Notes: generated from the sequence alone by a model not told the origin. Positions 26,722 through 35,763 are shown, counted from the stretch's first letter. The stretch: 64,000 bases of DNA from Gp1-AA133 sp964641665 (GCA_964641665.1 CAZXKO010000023.1:1-64000), one strand, 5' to 3'. Made by a program: numbers and translations.

Positions 26722-27816
26722 ATGCCGATGGCTCTGATTGACACACGCACCTCGCGCATTCTGTTTACGGCGTTGCTGTTTGCGCTGGGCCTGGGGTTTC
26801 TCTATGTGGCCCGGCGAACCCTGATTGCTTTCCTGTTCGCGATTTTCTTTGCCTACCTGATGGATCCCGCGGTATCGCGCCTGGAAAAATGGCTGCACGG
26901 GCGAGGACGGGCGATCGCGGTGATCTACCTTCTTCTGCTGGCGGGACTGGCTTTGTTCTTCTTTTCGGTAGGCCCGCGGATCGGGCGGGAGGCTGGAGTG
27001 CTCGGACAATCCCTGCCCAATCTGCTCACCCGAGTGAGCTCCGGAGATATCGCACACGATATCGGCAAGGAACATGGTTGGGATACAGCCACCCAGGAGA
27101 AATTCCGGCAGTTCCTTTTTAAGCATTCCGACGATATCAAGCAGTACGCGGAGCGCTTTGGACTGCGGGCGGCCGGCGCAGCGAAGGAAGCATGGCTGAT
27201 TCTGCTGGTACCACTGCTGGCGATCTTCTTTCTGAAGGACGGCCGGACGTTCGGCGAAGTGGGGCTGTCGGTGGTGCAATCCCGGCCTCAGCGGGAATTT
27301 CTGCAAGCCGTCCTGGCCGACATGAATCAGATGCTGGCGCATTTCATCCGGGCGCAACTGACGCTGGCGGCACTGTCGCTGGTCGTGTATACCGCGTTCC
27401 TGGGGGCCACCCAGGCACCGTATGCCCTAGTTCTGGGGACGGCGGGCGGAGTGATGGAGTTTATCCCAGTGGTGGGACCGCTGGTCGCAGCTCTTCTGAT
27501 GCTGAGCGTCGCGGTTCTAATGAGCTACCCGCACTGGCTCATGCTGCTGGTATTTCTGGTGGTATGGCGGGTGGTGCAGGACTACGTGATCTCGCCCCGG
27601 GTGATGGGCACGAGCATGGAACTGCATCCGCTAGCGGCGATTTTCGGCGTCATGGCCGGTGGGGAGATCGCCGGAGTATTGGGTGTGTACCTGTCCATTC
27701 CGGTGATGGCCAGCTTGCGGATCGTCTGGCGGCGCGGCCGAATTTACGTTGAAAAGAAACGGTTCGGGCCGCTCAATGAATATGCATTCGGGGGCGAGAT
27801 TCAGCCGCGGCGGTAG
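26722..27816 (+). CDS. AI-2E family transporter (TqsA/PerM-like)
   Basis: The 364-residue protein has eight hydrophobic segments in the 2+1+5 arrangement of the AI-2 exporter superfamily. The middle hydrophilic stretch (RVSSGDIAHDIGKE and onward) and the conserved GGVMEFIPVVGP and YVISPRVMG motifs are present. Members export quorum-sensing molecules or act as Na+/H+ antiporters; the substrate here is unknown. The ATG at 26722 is used; GTG at 26707 would add five residues. Confidence 0.85.
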   Translation: MPMALIDTRTSRILFTALLFALGLGFLYVARRTLIAFLFAIFFAYLMDPAVSRLEKWLHGRGRAIAVIYLLLLAGLALFFFSVGPRIGREAGVLGQSLPNLLTRVSSGDIAHDIGKEHGWDTATQEKFRQFLFKHSDDIKQYAERFGLRAAGAAKEAWLILLVPLLAIFFLKDGRTFGEVGLSVVQSRPQREFLQAVLADMNQMLAHFIRAQLTLAALSLVVYTAFLGATQAPYALVLGTAGGVMEFIPVVGPLVAALLMLSVAVLMSYPHWLMLLVFLVVWRVVQDYVISPRVMGTSMELHPLAAIFGVMAGGEIAGVLGVYLSIPVMASLRIVWRRGRIYVEKKRFGPLNEYAFGGEIQPRR

Positions 27817-27817
27817 A

Positions 27818-27862
27818 GATTCAGGTGTCAGGTGTCAGGTCTTAGGTTTCAGGTCTTGGGTG
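27818..27862. repeat. word repeat (CAGGTGTCAGGTCTTAGG units)
   Basis: Imperfect 7-8 nt units fill the 51-bp convergent spacer between the permease and the galT gene. They belong to the same word family as 4719, 22853 and 40533. Confidence 0.6.
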
Positions 27863-27867
27863 ACCAC

Positions 27868-28907
27868 TCACTCGGCCGCTCCTGCGGTCATTGCTTGCTG
27901 AGCTCCTACCGTGGTTTCTATCTTTACATTGCAGAGAAACTCCGCCGCAGCTTCGGGCAAGACCGTGTTGATGAACATGCCGGAGCCGAGTTCGAAGCCG
28001 GCGACACGGGTCAGACGCGGGATGATGCTCAAGTACCAGTGAAAATACTTCACCCCGACACATTCGGCTGGGGCGGTACGGACGGTCAGATTGAAGTCGG
28101 GGTCTTCGAGGCCGTGGTACAGCTTGGCCAGGACGGTGCGCACCATGCGGCCGAGGTCGGCAATTTCTTTCGCGCTGATGTCCCCGAAGCTGGCCATATG
28201 GCGGCGCGGATGTGCGTGCAGAACGGTGTGGGAGATGCGAATGGTTCCATCCCGACGAAGTGTTCCGTGACCAACACGACACGTTCGTTGACTTCCAACT
28301 CTTCTTCGATCATCTGACAGAACATGCAAACGCCAAAGTCGTCATGGTGACGGAGAGCCTCAGAGAAGCGCTGGCGAACCTGATACGAAATCACAGGGGC
28401 AGCGATCAACTGCGAGTTCGGGTGCTCGAGACTGGTTCCGGCGTCGACCCCATGGTTCTTAAAGACGGTCACGTGGGCAATGCGCGGGTCGAGGCTGAGT
28501 TCGTCGTAGCAAGCCTTGTAGGTTCTGAGCACATCGGTCACGTGGGCGTCGGACATGAGCGCCATTGCCTGAGAGTGGTCGGTAGTTTCGACGATCACGT
28601 CGTGGACCCCAAAGCCCTGGATGGTTCGGCGGGTACGATGGATCGCGCGCACGGGCGGTACTTCGCCTGTGAGGGCGGCAAACTTGTTGAGCACGACGCG
28701 GATCCTCCAGGAGCCATCGCCGTTGGGGATGCGCAGCACTTTCGGCGGGGTAAGGTTCTCATTCCCAGGGCAGAACGGGCAGTTCGCCGAGAAGGGCGTC
28801 AGTTCGCGAGGCGGCCGATGCACGATCAGCTGTTCGGGGCGCTTGGCGCGCTCGGTGGCGGTCACCACCCATTCCTTGGTGAAGGAGTTCTGGCGTAGTT
28901 CGGGCAT
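27868..28907 (-). pseudogene. galT: galactose-1-phosphate uridylyltransferase, frame broken and nucleophile position Asn
   Basis: GalT swaps UMP between UDP-glucose and galactose-1-phosphate in the Leloir pathway. Residues 1-233 lie in one frame (zinc-site start CPFC at 43-46, VFKNHGVDAG, FASPTPFCTHI). The rest (PRRHMASFG, then VGVKYFHWYLSIIPRL) is in the next frame. A single missing C near 28208, in what would be ATC-CCG, accounts for the shift; the restored protein would be about 346 residues. Besides this, the HPHxQ active site reads His162-Pro-Asn164-Ser-Gln166: Asn occupies the place of the nucleophilic second His. The gene may be dead, or the family may use another residue. Confidence 0.8.
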
Positions 28908-29021
28908 TGAGGCTCGCTCCTTCTGTTCTAAACACTCAGGCGAAACAAAGTGTCAGGCGTATCACCCAGTCAGCAAACGGCTGCATTCGTGACGCCTGGC
29001 GGGTCTGAGCAGTGGGTGTTG

Positions 29022-29027
29022 TAAAAT
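29022..29027 (+). promoter_or_regulatory. candidate -10 hexamer for asd
   Basis: TAAAAT lies 13 bp before the asd ATG at 29041, preceded by GTGTTG. No convincing -35 is seen, and the distance to the ATG implies a very short leader. Confidence 0.3.
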
Positions 29028-29040
29028 TCCAAGCAACATC

Positions 29041-30093
29041 ATGCAGACGAAAATCCCTGTCGGAATCCTGGGCGCTACCGGAATCGTGGGGCAGCGCTTT
29101 GTGCAAATGCTCGAGCATCATCCGTGGTTCGAAGTCGCCTGGCTGGCGGCCTCGGACCGTTCGGAAGGCCGCCTGTATGGAGAAGCGGCGCGCTGGCGGC
29201 TGCGAACATCGATTCCCGACCGCGTCGCAAAAATGACGGTTTCGCCCGCGAGTCCTGAGGGCTCACCCAAAGTTATTTTTGCCGCGCTGGATGCGAGCAT
29301 TGCTGCCGAACTCGAACCTCGTTTCGCCGAAGCGGGCTGTGCCGTTGTGTCCAATTCCAGCGCGTTGCGCATGGCCACGGATGTTCCTCTGGTCATTCCA
29401 GAGGTGAACGCCGGACACGTCAAGCTCATCGAAACCCAAACGTGGCGGCGCAAGTCCGGCGGCTTTGTCGTGACGAACCCGAACTGCTCAGCCATCGGGC
29501 TGGTGCTCGCGCTCGCCCCATTGGACCAACGTTTCGGATTAGAGACGGTGATGGCTGTCACTATGCAAGCGGTCAGCGGTGCGGGCTATCCCGGGGTGGC
29601 ATCACTGGACATTCTGGGCAACGTGATTCCCTATATCGCCAAAGAAGAAGAGAAGATGGAGGAGGAAACGCAGAAGCTGCTGGGCAAACTCAACGGCACG
29701 AAAATTGTGCCGGGCACGTTTGGCATGAGCGCTCAATGCAACCGCGTGGCGGTCGAGGACGGCCATACCGAGTCCGTTTCGGTGAAGCTGAAGAACAAGG
29801 CCACGCCGGAGGAGATTATCGCGGCGTGGAATACGTACACTGCCGAACCGCAGAAGTTGCGCTTACCAAGCGCCCCGGATCAGCCGGTGTTGTACCTCGA
29901 AGCGAATGATCGTCCGCAGCCTCGTTTTGACGCGGATCGCGGGGCGGGGATGACGACCACGGTGGGGCGGCTGCGCCCCTGCAAGGTGCTGGATTGGAAG
30001 TTCACGGTGCTTTCGCACAATACGATCCGCGGCGCGGCCGGGGCGGCGCTGCTGAATGCGGAGTTGCTGAAAGCCCAAGGGTACCTAGGGTGA
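29041..30093 (+). CDS. asd: aspartate-semialdehyde dehydrogenase
   Basis: Asd reduces aspartyl phosphate to aspartate semialdehyde with NADPH, supplying lysine, threonine and methionine synthesis. The 350-residue protein has the Rossmann motif GATGIVGQRF near the start and the catalytic Cys in TNPNCSAIGL. It also has the archaeal/fungal-type AVSGAGYPGV segment and the GTFGMSAQCNRVAVEDGH block. The subtype differs from E. coli Asd, as in many Acidobacteria. It opens the lysine cluster; lysC follows after 109 bp. Confidence 0.94.
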   Translation: MQTKIPVGILGATGIVGQRFVQMLEHHPWFEVAWLAASDRSEGRLYGEAARWRLRTSIPDRVAKMTVSPASPEGSPKVIFAALDASIAAELEPRFAEAGCAVVSNSSALRMATDVPLVIPEVNAGHVKLIETQTWRRKSGGFVVTNPNCSAIGLVLALAPLDQRFGLETVMAVTMQAVSGAGYPGVASLDILGNVIPYIAKEEEKMEEETQKLLGKLNGTKIVPGTFGMSAQCNRVAVEDGHTESVSVKLKNKATPEEIIAAWNTYTAEPQKLRLPSAPDQPVLYLEANDRPQPRFDADRGAGMTTTVGRLRPCKVLDWKFTVLSHNTIRGAAGAALLNAELLKAQGYLG

Positions 30094-30202
30094 CGCGGAG
30101 CGGTTGCGTTTTCATGTGCTCCGGCGTTGCCAGCAAGGGCGGGGTGCCCTCACGACTGCCGGGGCGACGGCGGCGCCACTTTCCTGAACGGGATTCCTTT
30201 CG

Positions 30203-31576
30203 ATGATCGTAATGAAATTCGGTGGCACCTCGGTGGAGGATGCCACGGCGATCGACCGCACAGCGGCTATCGTGAAGGGGCGGGTGGCGAAGAAGCCGGT
30301 AGTGGTGGTCAGTGCCATGGCCAAGGTCACCGACACGCTGCTGAAGATGGCTCAGGCAGCGGGGTCCGGAGATCGCGAGTCGGCTCTGGGTCTTTCGCGC
30401 GGGCTGCGCGAACGGCACTACAACACTGCGGGGGAACTTCTGGGGACCGGCGTCTTCACGAAGTTTCACGGCGAACTGGAAGCCGAGTTCGACGCGCTGG
30501 ATGAACTGCTGCGTGGAATCGCAGCGGTGGGCGAGTTGACGCCGCGCACGACCGATCACGTGGCTGCGTACGGCGAGTTGCTTTCCAGCAAAATCGTGGC
30601 CGAGTCGTTCTCGGCCCGGGGAGTGGATTCCGCGCTGGTGGATTCGCGGGAGTGCATCGTCACCGATGGCACGCATATGCGCGCTGTTCCCGTTTTCGAC
30701 GCTACCAACGAGCGGCTGGCCCTGCAGGTGAAACCGCTGCTGGAGGCGGGGCGCATTCCAGTGATGGGTGGCTTTATTGGGTCGACGCGCAATGGGGTAA
30801 CGACCACAATAGGGCGGGGAGGTTCTGATTTCTCGGCGGCGATCGTAGGAGCGGGACTGAACGCCGAGGCGATCGAGATCTGGACGGACGTGGATGGAAT
30901 GCTCACGACCGATCCGAATCTTTGCCCTGATGCGCACCGGATTCGCGTCATCAGCTTTGATGAGGCGGCAGAGTTGGCGTATTTCGGGGCGAAAGTGTTG
31001 CACCCGGCCACGATGCTCCCGGCAATTCAGAAAAATATTCCCGTGTACGTTCTGAACTCGCGCAATCCCACCTGCGAGGGGACCAAGATCACAGCGCGGG
31101 CGCCGCACTGTAAGAATATTTTCAAGGCCATTGCCGCCAAGAAACGCATTACGATTGTGAACGTAGCGGCGCCGCGCATGCTGCTGGCCCACGGATTCCT
31201 TAAGGCTATCTTCGAAGCCTTTGACCGGCACAAGGTGGCGGTGGACGTGGTGTCGACGTCGGAGGTCAGCGTGTCGTTGACGGTCGACTCGAATGAGGCG
31301 ATTCCAGCCCTGGCTGCCGACCTGGCGAAGCTGGCGGATGTAAAGTATGAAGGGCGGAAAGCGATTGTCTGTCTGGTGGGAGAGAACTTGCGGGAGACGC
31401 CAGGTGTCGCGGCACGAGTGTTCGGAGAACTTTCGGACTTGAAGATTCGCATGATTTCCCAGGGGGCGTCGGAGATCAACCTGACCTTCGTAGTCGAGGA
31501 AGAGGATGTGCCGGGAGTGATCCGGCGGCTGCATACTGCGTTCTTCTCGGAGTTGGATCCAAACGTATTTGCGTAG
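30203..31576 (+). CDS. lysC: aspartate kinase
   Basis: The 457-residue enzyme phosphorylates aspartate, the committed step of the aspartate family. The N-terminal kinase domain has MKFGGTSVED, then GRGGSDFSAAIVGAGLNAEAIEIWTDVDG. Two C-terminal ACT-type regulatory domains (MLLAHGFLKAIFEAFDRHKV and then RETPGVAARVFGELS) imply feedback control by lysine or threonine. No homoserine dehydrogenase is fused. The cluster asd-lysC-dapB-dapA-dapD runs in one direction with spacers of 45-133 bp. A minus-strand frame over this gene is antisense noise. Confidence 0.94.
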   Translation: MIVMKFGGTSVEDATAIDRTAAIVKGRVAKKPVVVVSAMAKVTDTLLKMAQAAGSGDRESALGLSRGLRERHYNTAGELLGTGVFTKFHGELEAEFDALDELLRGIAAVGELTPRTTDHVAAYGELLSSKIVAESFSARGVDSALVDSRECIVTDGTHMRAVPVFDATNERLALQVKPLLEAGRIPVMGGFIGSTRNGVTTTIGRGGSDFSAAIVGAGLNAEAIEIWTDVDGMLTTDPNLCPDAHRIRVISFDEAAELAYFGAKVLHPATMLPAIQKNIPVYVLNSRNPTCEGTKITARAPHCKNIFKAIAAKKRITIVNVAAPRMLLAHGFLKAIFEAFDRHKVAVDVVSTSEVSVSLTVDSNEAIPALAADLAKLADVKYEGRKAIVCLVGENLRETPGVAARVFGELSDLKIRMISQGASEINLTFVVEEEDVPGVIRRLHTAFFSELDPNVFA

Positions 31577-31621
31577 GCGAAGCGACCCCTTACGCAACAG
31601 GGGCGCCGAGGTTCCGTTGAG

Positions 31622-32302
31622 ATGAATTTGCTCGTTTTGGGCCGCGGGAAGACTGGGGCACTGGTGGCGGAGATCGCGCGGGAGCGGCGGCATCACGTTC
31701 ACGTGTGCGGCAGGCAAGACAACCTCGACGGGTGCGCATTAACTCACGACACGCTGCGCGATGTGGATGTGGTTGTCGATTTCACGACTCCGAGCGCGGT
31801 TCTCGGAAATATTGAAGCCTGCCTTCGCGAAAAGAAGAACATGGTGGTGGGAACGACCGGCTGGCACGCCGAGATGACAACAGTCCGAAGGCAAGTGGAG
31901 AAAGCCGGAACCGGTTTTCTCTACGGAGCAAACTTCTCCGTTGGAGTAAACCTGTTTTTCGAAATCGCACGCGCCTCGGCGGAAGCAAGCCGGCATGGGT
32001 ACCATGGGCAGATTTTTGAAAGACATCACCAGCACAAAAAGGACGCGCCTTCGGGCACGGCGGTGGTCCTGCAGCGAATTGTGAACGAAATCGGCGGGGC
32101 AGAACTGGAGATCACTTCGTTTCGCGAGGGCGATGTGGTTGGCATGCATGAACTGGTTCTTGATTCACCCAGCGACCGGATTTACCTTTGCCATGACGCC
32201 AAGTCACGGCGCGGATTTGCCGAGGGGGCCGTGCTGGGCGCTGAGTGGGTGGCAACGAAGAAGGGGTTTTTCGAATTTAAAGACATCTGGCGCGAATTGT
32301 AA
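31622..32302 (+). CDS. dapB: 4-hydroxy-tetrahydrodipicolinate reductase
   Basis: DapB reduces hydroxytetrahydrodipicolinate with NAD(P)H. The 226-residue product is slightly shorter than E. coli DapB (273). Its dinucleotide loop reads GRGKTG rather than the usual GXXGXXG, and VVDFTTPSAVL, GTTGWH and the catalytic HHQHKKDAPSGTA block are intact. The active-site His and Lys are in this last block. It lies between lysC (45 bp upstream) and dapA (117 bp downstream), as expected for the lysine cluster. Confidence 0.91.
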   Translation: MNLLVLGRGKTGALVAEIARERRHHVHVCGRQDNLDGCALTHDTLRDVDVVVDFTTPSAVLGNIEACLREKKNMVVGTTGWHAEMTTVRRQVEKAGTGFLYGANFSVGVNLFFEIARASAEASRHGYHGQIFERHHQHKKDAPSGTAVVLQRIVNEIGGAELEITSFREGDVVGMHELVLDSPSDRIYLCHDAKSRRGFAEGAVLGAEWVATKKGFFEFKDIWREL

Positions 32303-32419
32303 TGTGGAGAGCACGTCGTCAGCGCGATGGTATCAGCCAACCTCTTTCCGCGGAATCGCCATCTCGTGAATCGACAGGTCAGGTTTCCCGACAACGCCGG
32401 TTAGCGTTATCTTAATAAT

Positions 32420-33547
32420 ATGCAACTGCGTGGATGTGGAACTGCTCTGGTCACTCCGTTCCATCAGGACGGTTCGATTGATGAACCTGCCTTGCGCAAC
32501 CTGGTTGCCTGGCAGGTGGAGTCGGGGATCGATTTCCTGATTCCCTGCGGAACGACGGGAGAAACTCCGACCCTTTCGCACGACGAGTGGCTGCGGGTGA
32601 TCGACATCACGATTGAAGTCGTGGCTGGACGTGTGCCGGTGATGCCGGGGGCGACTTCGAATTCCACGCAAGATGCGGTGGCCAAGGCAAAGGACGTCGC
32701 GACGCGGACGGGCGTGGACGCGATCCTCACTGCGACGCCGTACTACAACAAGCCGACGCAGGAAGGCCAGTACCGTCATTTCAAGGCGATTGCTGAGGCG
32801 GTCGACAAGCCGATCGTCTTATACAACGTTCCCGGACGAACGGGAGCCAACCTTGAACCAGCCACGTTGGGGCGCCTGGCGGAAGTTCCAAACATAGTCG
32901 GCGTGAAGGAAGCCAGCGGCAACATGGCGCAGATCGCGGAAGTCTGTAACACGGTGCCGGAATCCTTCCTGGTGTTTTCCGGGGACGACGCGGTAACACT
33001 TCCGGTGATTGCGTTGGGCGGCGTGGGCATCGTTTCGGTGGCGTCGAATGAAATCCCTCGAGAAATGGCGGAGATGACGCGTGCGGCACTGAGCAACGAC
33101 TGGGCGACCGCGCGCACGATTCACCGCAAGTATCTGCCCCTGATGCAGGCGAACTTCATCGAGTCGAGCCCGCTGCCAGTGAAGGCCGTGCTGGCCATGA
33201 TGGGGCGGATCGAGGAAGTGTACCGGCTGCCGCTTCTTCCCATGCGACGGGACACACGGTCGAAGTTGCAGAAGGTCGCAACGGAAGTTGGGCTCATCGC
33301 GAAGCCCGCGGCGCCCGCGGCGGAAGCGGCCGAGTTTTATGTGTACGAAAACTGGCTGGCCGGGCCGCACAAAATTGTTTTGCATCGTTCCAGCTGCGGC
33401 CAATGCAATCACGGCAAGGGGCGACCCGCCGGACATGACGCGAACCATGCGAAGTGGCACGGGCCGTATCCAACCCTCTCCGAAGCGCGACAAATCGCGC
33501 ACGACATGCAGGGGGTGCTGATCCGCAGCGAGTGCAAGTGCATTTGA
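32420..33547 (+). CDS. dapA: 4-hydroxy-tetrahydrodipicolinate synthase with extra C-terminal Cys/His-rich domain
   Basis: Residues 1-295 are a complete DapA TIM barrel: TTGE at 45-48, Tyr135 in YNVPGR, Arg140 and the Schiff-base Lys163 in VKEASGN. It condenses pyruvate with aspartate semialdehyde. After an Ala/Pro linker (296-304), residues 306-375 add a separate small domain. It starts FYVYENWLAGPHK and has Cys326, Cys329, Cys372 and Cys374 with several His and a conserved-looking WHGPYPTLSEA. Normal DapA is about 295 residues. The extra part resembles a small stand-alone Cys-rich domain; its job is unknown. TTATCTTAATAAT runs straight into the ATG, so a leaderless mRNA is possible. Confidence 0.92.
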   Translation: MQLRGCGTALVTPFHQDGSIDEPALRNLVAWQVESGIDFLIPCGTTGETPTLSHDEWLRVIDITIEVVAGRVPVMPGATSNSTQDAVAKAKDVATRTGVDAILTATPYYNKPTQEGQYRHFKAIAEAVDKPIVLYNVPGRTGANLEPATLGRLAEVPNIVGVKEASGNMAQIAEVCNTVPESFLVFSGDDAVTLPVIALGGVGIVSVASNEIPREMAEMTRAALSNDWATARTIHRKYLPLMQANFIESSPLPVKAVLAMMGRIEEVYRLPLLPMRRDTRSKLQKVATEVGLIAKPAAPAAEAAEFYVYENWLAGPHKIVLHRSSCGQCNHGKGRPAGHDANHAKWHGPYPTLSEARQIAHDMQGVLIRSECKCI

Positions 33548-33666
33548 AGGGCAGTCGTTAGTCTTCAGTCGCTAGTCGTCAGGAAATTCCCTTCCCATTC
33601 AGTACGAGCGGTGGCGCTCGATTTTCCGGGAGTTCCACGGGCTTACTGGACACGAAACCAAGCGGG

Positions 33667-33672
33667 TATACT
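33667..33672 (+). promoter_or_regulatory. candidate -10 hexamer for dapD
   Basis: TATACT ends 8 bp before the dapD ATG at 33681, so transcription from it would start at or next to the start codon. Upstream, TTACTG or TGGACA are possible but poorly spaced -35 elements. Confidence 0.35.
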
Positions 33673-33680
33673 GCTCGCCC

Positions 33681-34511
33681 ATGAACTCCTTAAAGTCTTC
33701 CATCGAACGATTTGCCTCCATGGGCGAAGTCGAGCAGAAACCTGAGGCCCGGCAAGTCTTCCTGGAGTTTCGCGATGCGCTTACGCAGGGCAAGGTGCGC
33801 GCCGCCGAGAAGCAGGGCGGGCAGTGGGTGGTGAACGCCTGGGTGAAGCAGGGAATCCTGCTGGGGTTTCGGCTGGGGGTGTTGACCGAGATGGGTGACG
33901 GCGGGCTCTCGTTCGTGGACAAAGACACCTTCCCGGCACGGAAATTTGCGGTAGCGGATCGAGTGCGGGTGGTCCCGGGCGGGTCGTCGGTGCGAGTGGG
34001 GTCGTATGTGGCGGCGTCGGTGATCTGCATGCCACCGATGTTCATCAATGTGGGCGCTTATGTCGATGAGGGAACGATGGTCGACTCGCATGCGCTTGTG
34101 GGGTCTTGCGCGCAGGTGGGGAAACGCGTGCATTTGAGCGCGGCCGCGCAGATTGGCGGAGTGCTGGAGCCTGTAAATGCCGCACCCGTGATTATTGAAG
34201 ACGACGTGCTGGTGGGCGGGAACTGCGGGGTGTACGAGGGCACGCTGGTGCGGGCACGTGCAGTGCTGGGCGCGGGGACGATCCTGACACGATCTACGCC
34301 GCTTTATGACCTGGTACGCGGAGAGGTGTACCGGGCCTCGGGAGAAAAGGTGCTTGAGGTTCCGGAGAACGCTGTGGTCGTACCGGGATCGCGGGCCGTG
34401 AAGAAAGGACCGGCGGCGGATTGGAATCTGTCACTTTATACGCCGGTGATCGTGAAGTATCGGGATGAGAAGACGGATCGGGGGATTGAGCAGGAGGAGT
34501 GGCTGCGGTGA
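33681..34511 (+). CDS. dapD: tetrahydrodipicolinate N-succinyltransferase
   Basis: DapD transfers succinyl from succinyl-CoA to tetrahydrodipicolinate, so this organism uses the succinylase route to lysine. The 276-residue protein has the left-handed beta-helix hexapeptide repeats (VGSYVAASVICMPPMFINVGAYVDEGTMVD and more). Its GTMVDSHALVGSCAQVG run and the C-terminal region (VPGSRAVKKG) are typical. It closes the lysine cluster. The repeat-rich spacer starts just after it. Confidence 0.94.
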   Translation: MNSLKSSIERFASMGEVEQKPEARQVFLEFRDALTQGKVRAAEKQGGQWVVNAWVKQGILLGFRLGVLTEMGDGGLSFVDKDTFPARKFAVADRVRVVPGGSSVRVGSYVAASVICMPPMFINVGAYVDEGTMVDSHALVGSCAQVGKRVHLSAAAQIGGVLEPVNAAPVIIEDDVLVGGNCGVYEGTLVRARAVLGAGTILTRSTPLYDLVRGEVYRASGEKVLEVPENAVVVPGSRAVKKGPAADWNLSLYTPVIVKYRDEKTDRGIEQEEWLR

Positions 34512-34569
34512 GCGTCCTAGTGGGCGGAAAGCTCGCCCCGGCGGCTAACTGTAGACGGAGCCGCCCTCA

Positions 34570-34583
34570 GGGGCTGAAGCCCC
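34570..34583. repeat. short palindrome GGGGCT-GA-AGCCCC
   Basis: A perfect 6-bp inverted repeat with a 2-nt loop. It lies 18 bp before a second perfect hairpin, and the pair looks like a compact REP-type unit. Confidence 0.5.
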
Positions 34584-34600
34584 CATTGAAGTGGCCCAAA

Positions 34601-34624
34601 ATGGCACGGCTCAAGTCGTGCCAT
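34601..34624. repeat. 8-bp hairpin ATGGCACG/CGTGCCAT
   Basis: Perfect arms 34601-34608 and 34617-34624 enclose an 8-nt loop GCTCAAGT. No T-tract follows. Together with 34570-34583 it resembles a REP pair. Confidence 0.55.
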
Positions 34625-34670
34625 TCCCGTGAAGGAATTCCGCTTCGAAGACTGGAGCGGCGACGAACAG

Positions 34671-34715
34671 CAGATTCCTCCTGCCTCGCTGCGCTCGCGC
34701 GTCGGAATGACAAGG
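34671..34715. repeat. interspersed spacer repeat
   Basis: CAGATTCCTCCTGCCTCGCT, then GCGCTCGCG and CGGAATGACAAGG, follow the layout of the repeats at 6271, 11301 and 36591, including the terminal ATGACA. Confidence 0.5.
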
Positions 34716-34774
34716 TGGTGTCGGTTGTTCGCAAGGTGTGAAGCCGCGCCCCTCCCCTTTCTTGCAGCTTCTAG

Positions 34775-35431
34775 TCAACTTATTGTCACCAGGAGCGGCG
34801 TGCGGCTGCTGGCACCGTCTATGCTGACCTTGATCTTCGGCAGGCCGGAGACGATTGCATCGGCCTCGTGGAGTTCTGAGACGGGATAGGTCGTCTGGAG
34901 CGAGATCACCTTCATGCCCGCGGCGTGGGCGGCGCGAATGCCGGCGGGGGCATCTTCCACCACCACGCATTCGACGGGATTCACCTGCAGGAGCTCGGCA
35001 CCCTTGCGATAGGGCTCGGGGTCGGGCTTTCCGTGCTTCACATCATCGGCGGTTACAAGAATTTTCGGGATCGGCACCCCGAATCTTCGCATTCGCGTGG
35101 TGGCCAGATGGCGGCCGCCTGAGGTGACTACGCACCATCGGCCTTCTGGAATCGAGCCCAGGAGTTCGAGAGCGCCAGGCATGGCGGTCAGGTCGGTCGC
35201 GGCTACTTCACGTGCTTCGATCTTCCGGGTCTCGGCTTCGGCGTCCAGGTGCGGGGCAAACCTGCGAATGACCTCGATGGTGCGGACACCGTGGGAGGCC
35301 TTCAGAACCTGCGCAGGATCAAGCCCGTGTTCGTTCGCCCAGATGGTGTATTGCTGGGCAACAACACGGGTCGAGTCGAGGAGGACGCCGTCGAGGTCGA
35401 AGAGGATGGCGGAGCAGCGGAAGGAGGGCAT
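34775..35431 (-). CDS. HAD-superfamily phosphatase (subfamily IA)
   Basis: The 218-residue protein is a HAD-IA hydrolase with motif I FDLDGVLLDS (Asp nucleophile), motif II VVTSGG, Lys in KHGKPDPEPY and motif IV VVEDAPAGIRAA. Layout matches the sugar-phosphatase/phosphoglycolate-phosphatase group; the substrate cannot be fixed from sequence. The C-terminal tail (SSRTPLLVTIS) runs into the repeat-rich spacer and may not be original. It is transcribed towards dapD, so the two genes are convergent. Confidence 0.85.
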   Translation of the reverse strand: MPSFRCSAILFDLDGVLLDSTRVVAQQYTIWANEHGLDPAQVLKASHGVRTIEVIRRFAPHLDAEAETRKIEAREVAATDLTAMPGALELLGSIPEGRWCVVTSGGRHLATTRMRRFGVPIPKILVTADDVKHGKPDPEPYRKGAELLQVNPVECVVVEDAPAGIRAAHAAGMKVISLQTTYPVSELHEADAIVSGLPKIKVSIDGASSRTPLLVTIS

Positions 35432-35763
35432 GGGGTCTTTTAGAGCTTACATTATGGGTTGGGGACGACAGAAGATCGGGAGTTATCCGGCCGGTCGGTA
35501 GAAAGGGGATTTTCCGCCAATCCATTGCTGGACGATCAGAGGTATCGGTTCCTCATCCATCAATCGTGCCGTTCTTTACTTGGTCGAGGAGTTCGATGTG
35601 CCTTAAATGCTTCACGGTTCTGAGTGTGCCACACGACCCGACCTTGATCAATCGCTTGAGAACGTTTCGAAGGAAGCAGGAAAGAGCAGTGCGTTCATCA
35701 CACTTGCGAGTGTTCAGTCCTAATTTTTTGGAATTAACTGATGTTGTACACAGATTTCGCCGC
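35432..35763. other. spacer, no gene seen
   Basis: This spacer of about 330 bp between the HAD gene and the EcsC-like gene is richer in AT than its surroundings. The short frames present (for example plus-strand 35566-35769) lack a ribosome binding site or family resemblance. No hairpin or repeat of note was found. Confidence 0.5.

Larger units (their letters stand above)
34512..34774. other. repeat-rich convergent spacer
   Basis: The spacer between dapD and the convergent HAD gene holds two perfect hairpins (34570-34583 and 34601-34624) and an interspersed repeat (34671-34715). No credible coding frame is present, and no T-tract follows either hairpin. Confidence 0.5.

Noticed and set aside
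30002..31717. 571-codon minus-strand open frame opposite lysC
   Set aside because: Antisense to strongly conserved kinase and ACT motifs; the Arg/His-rich text matches no family and has no start signal.
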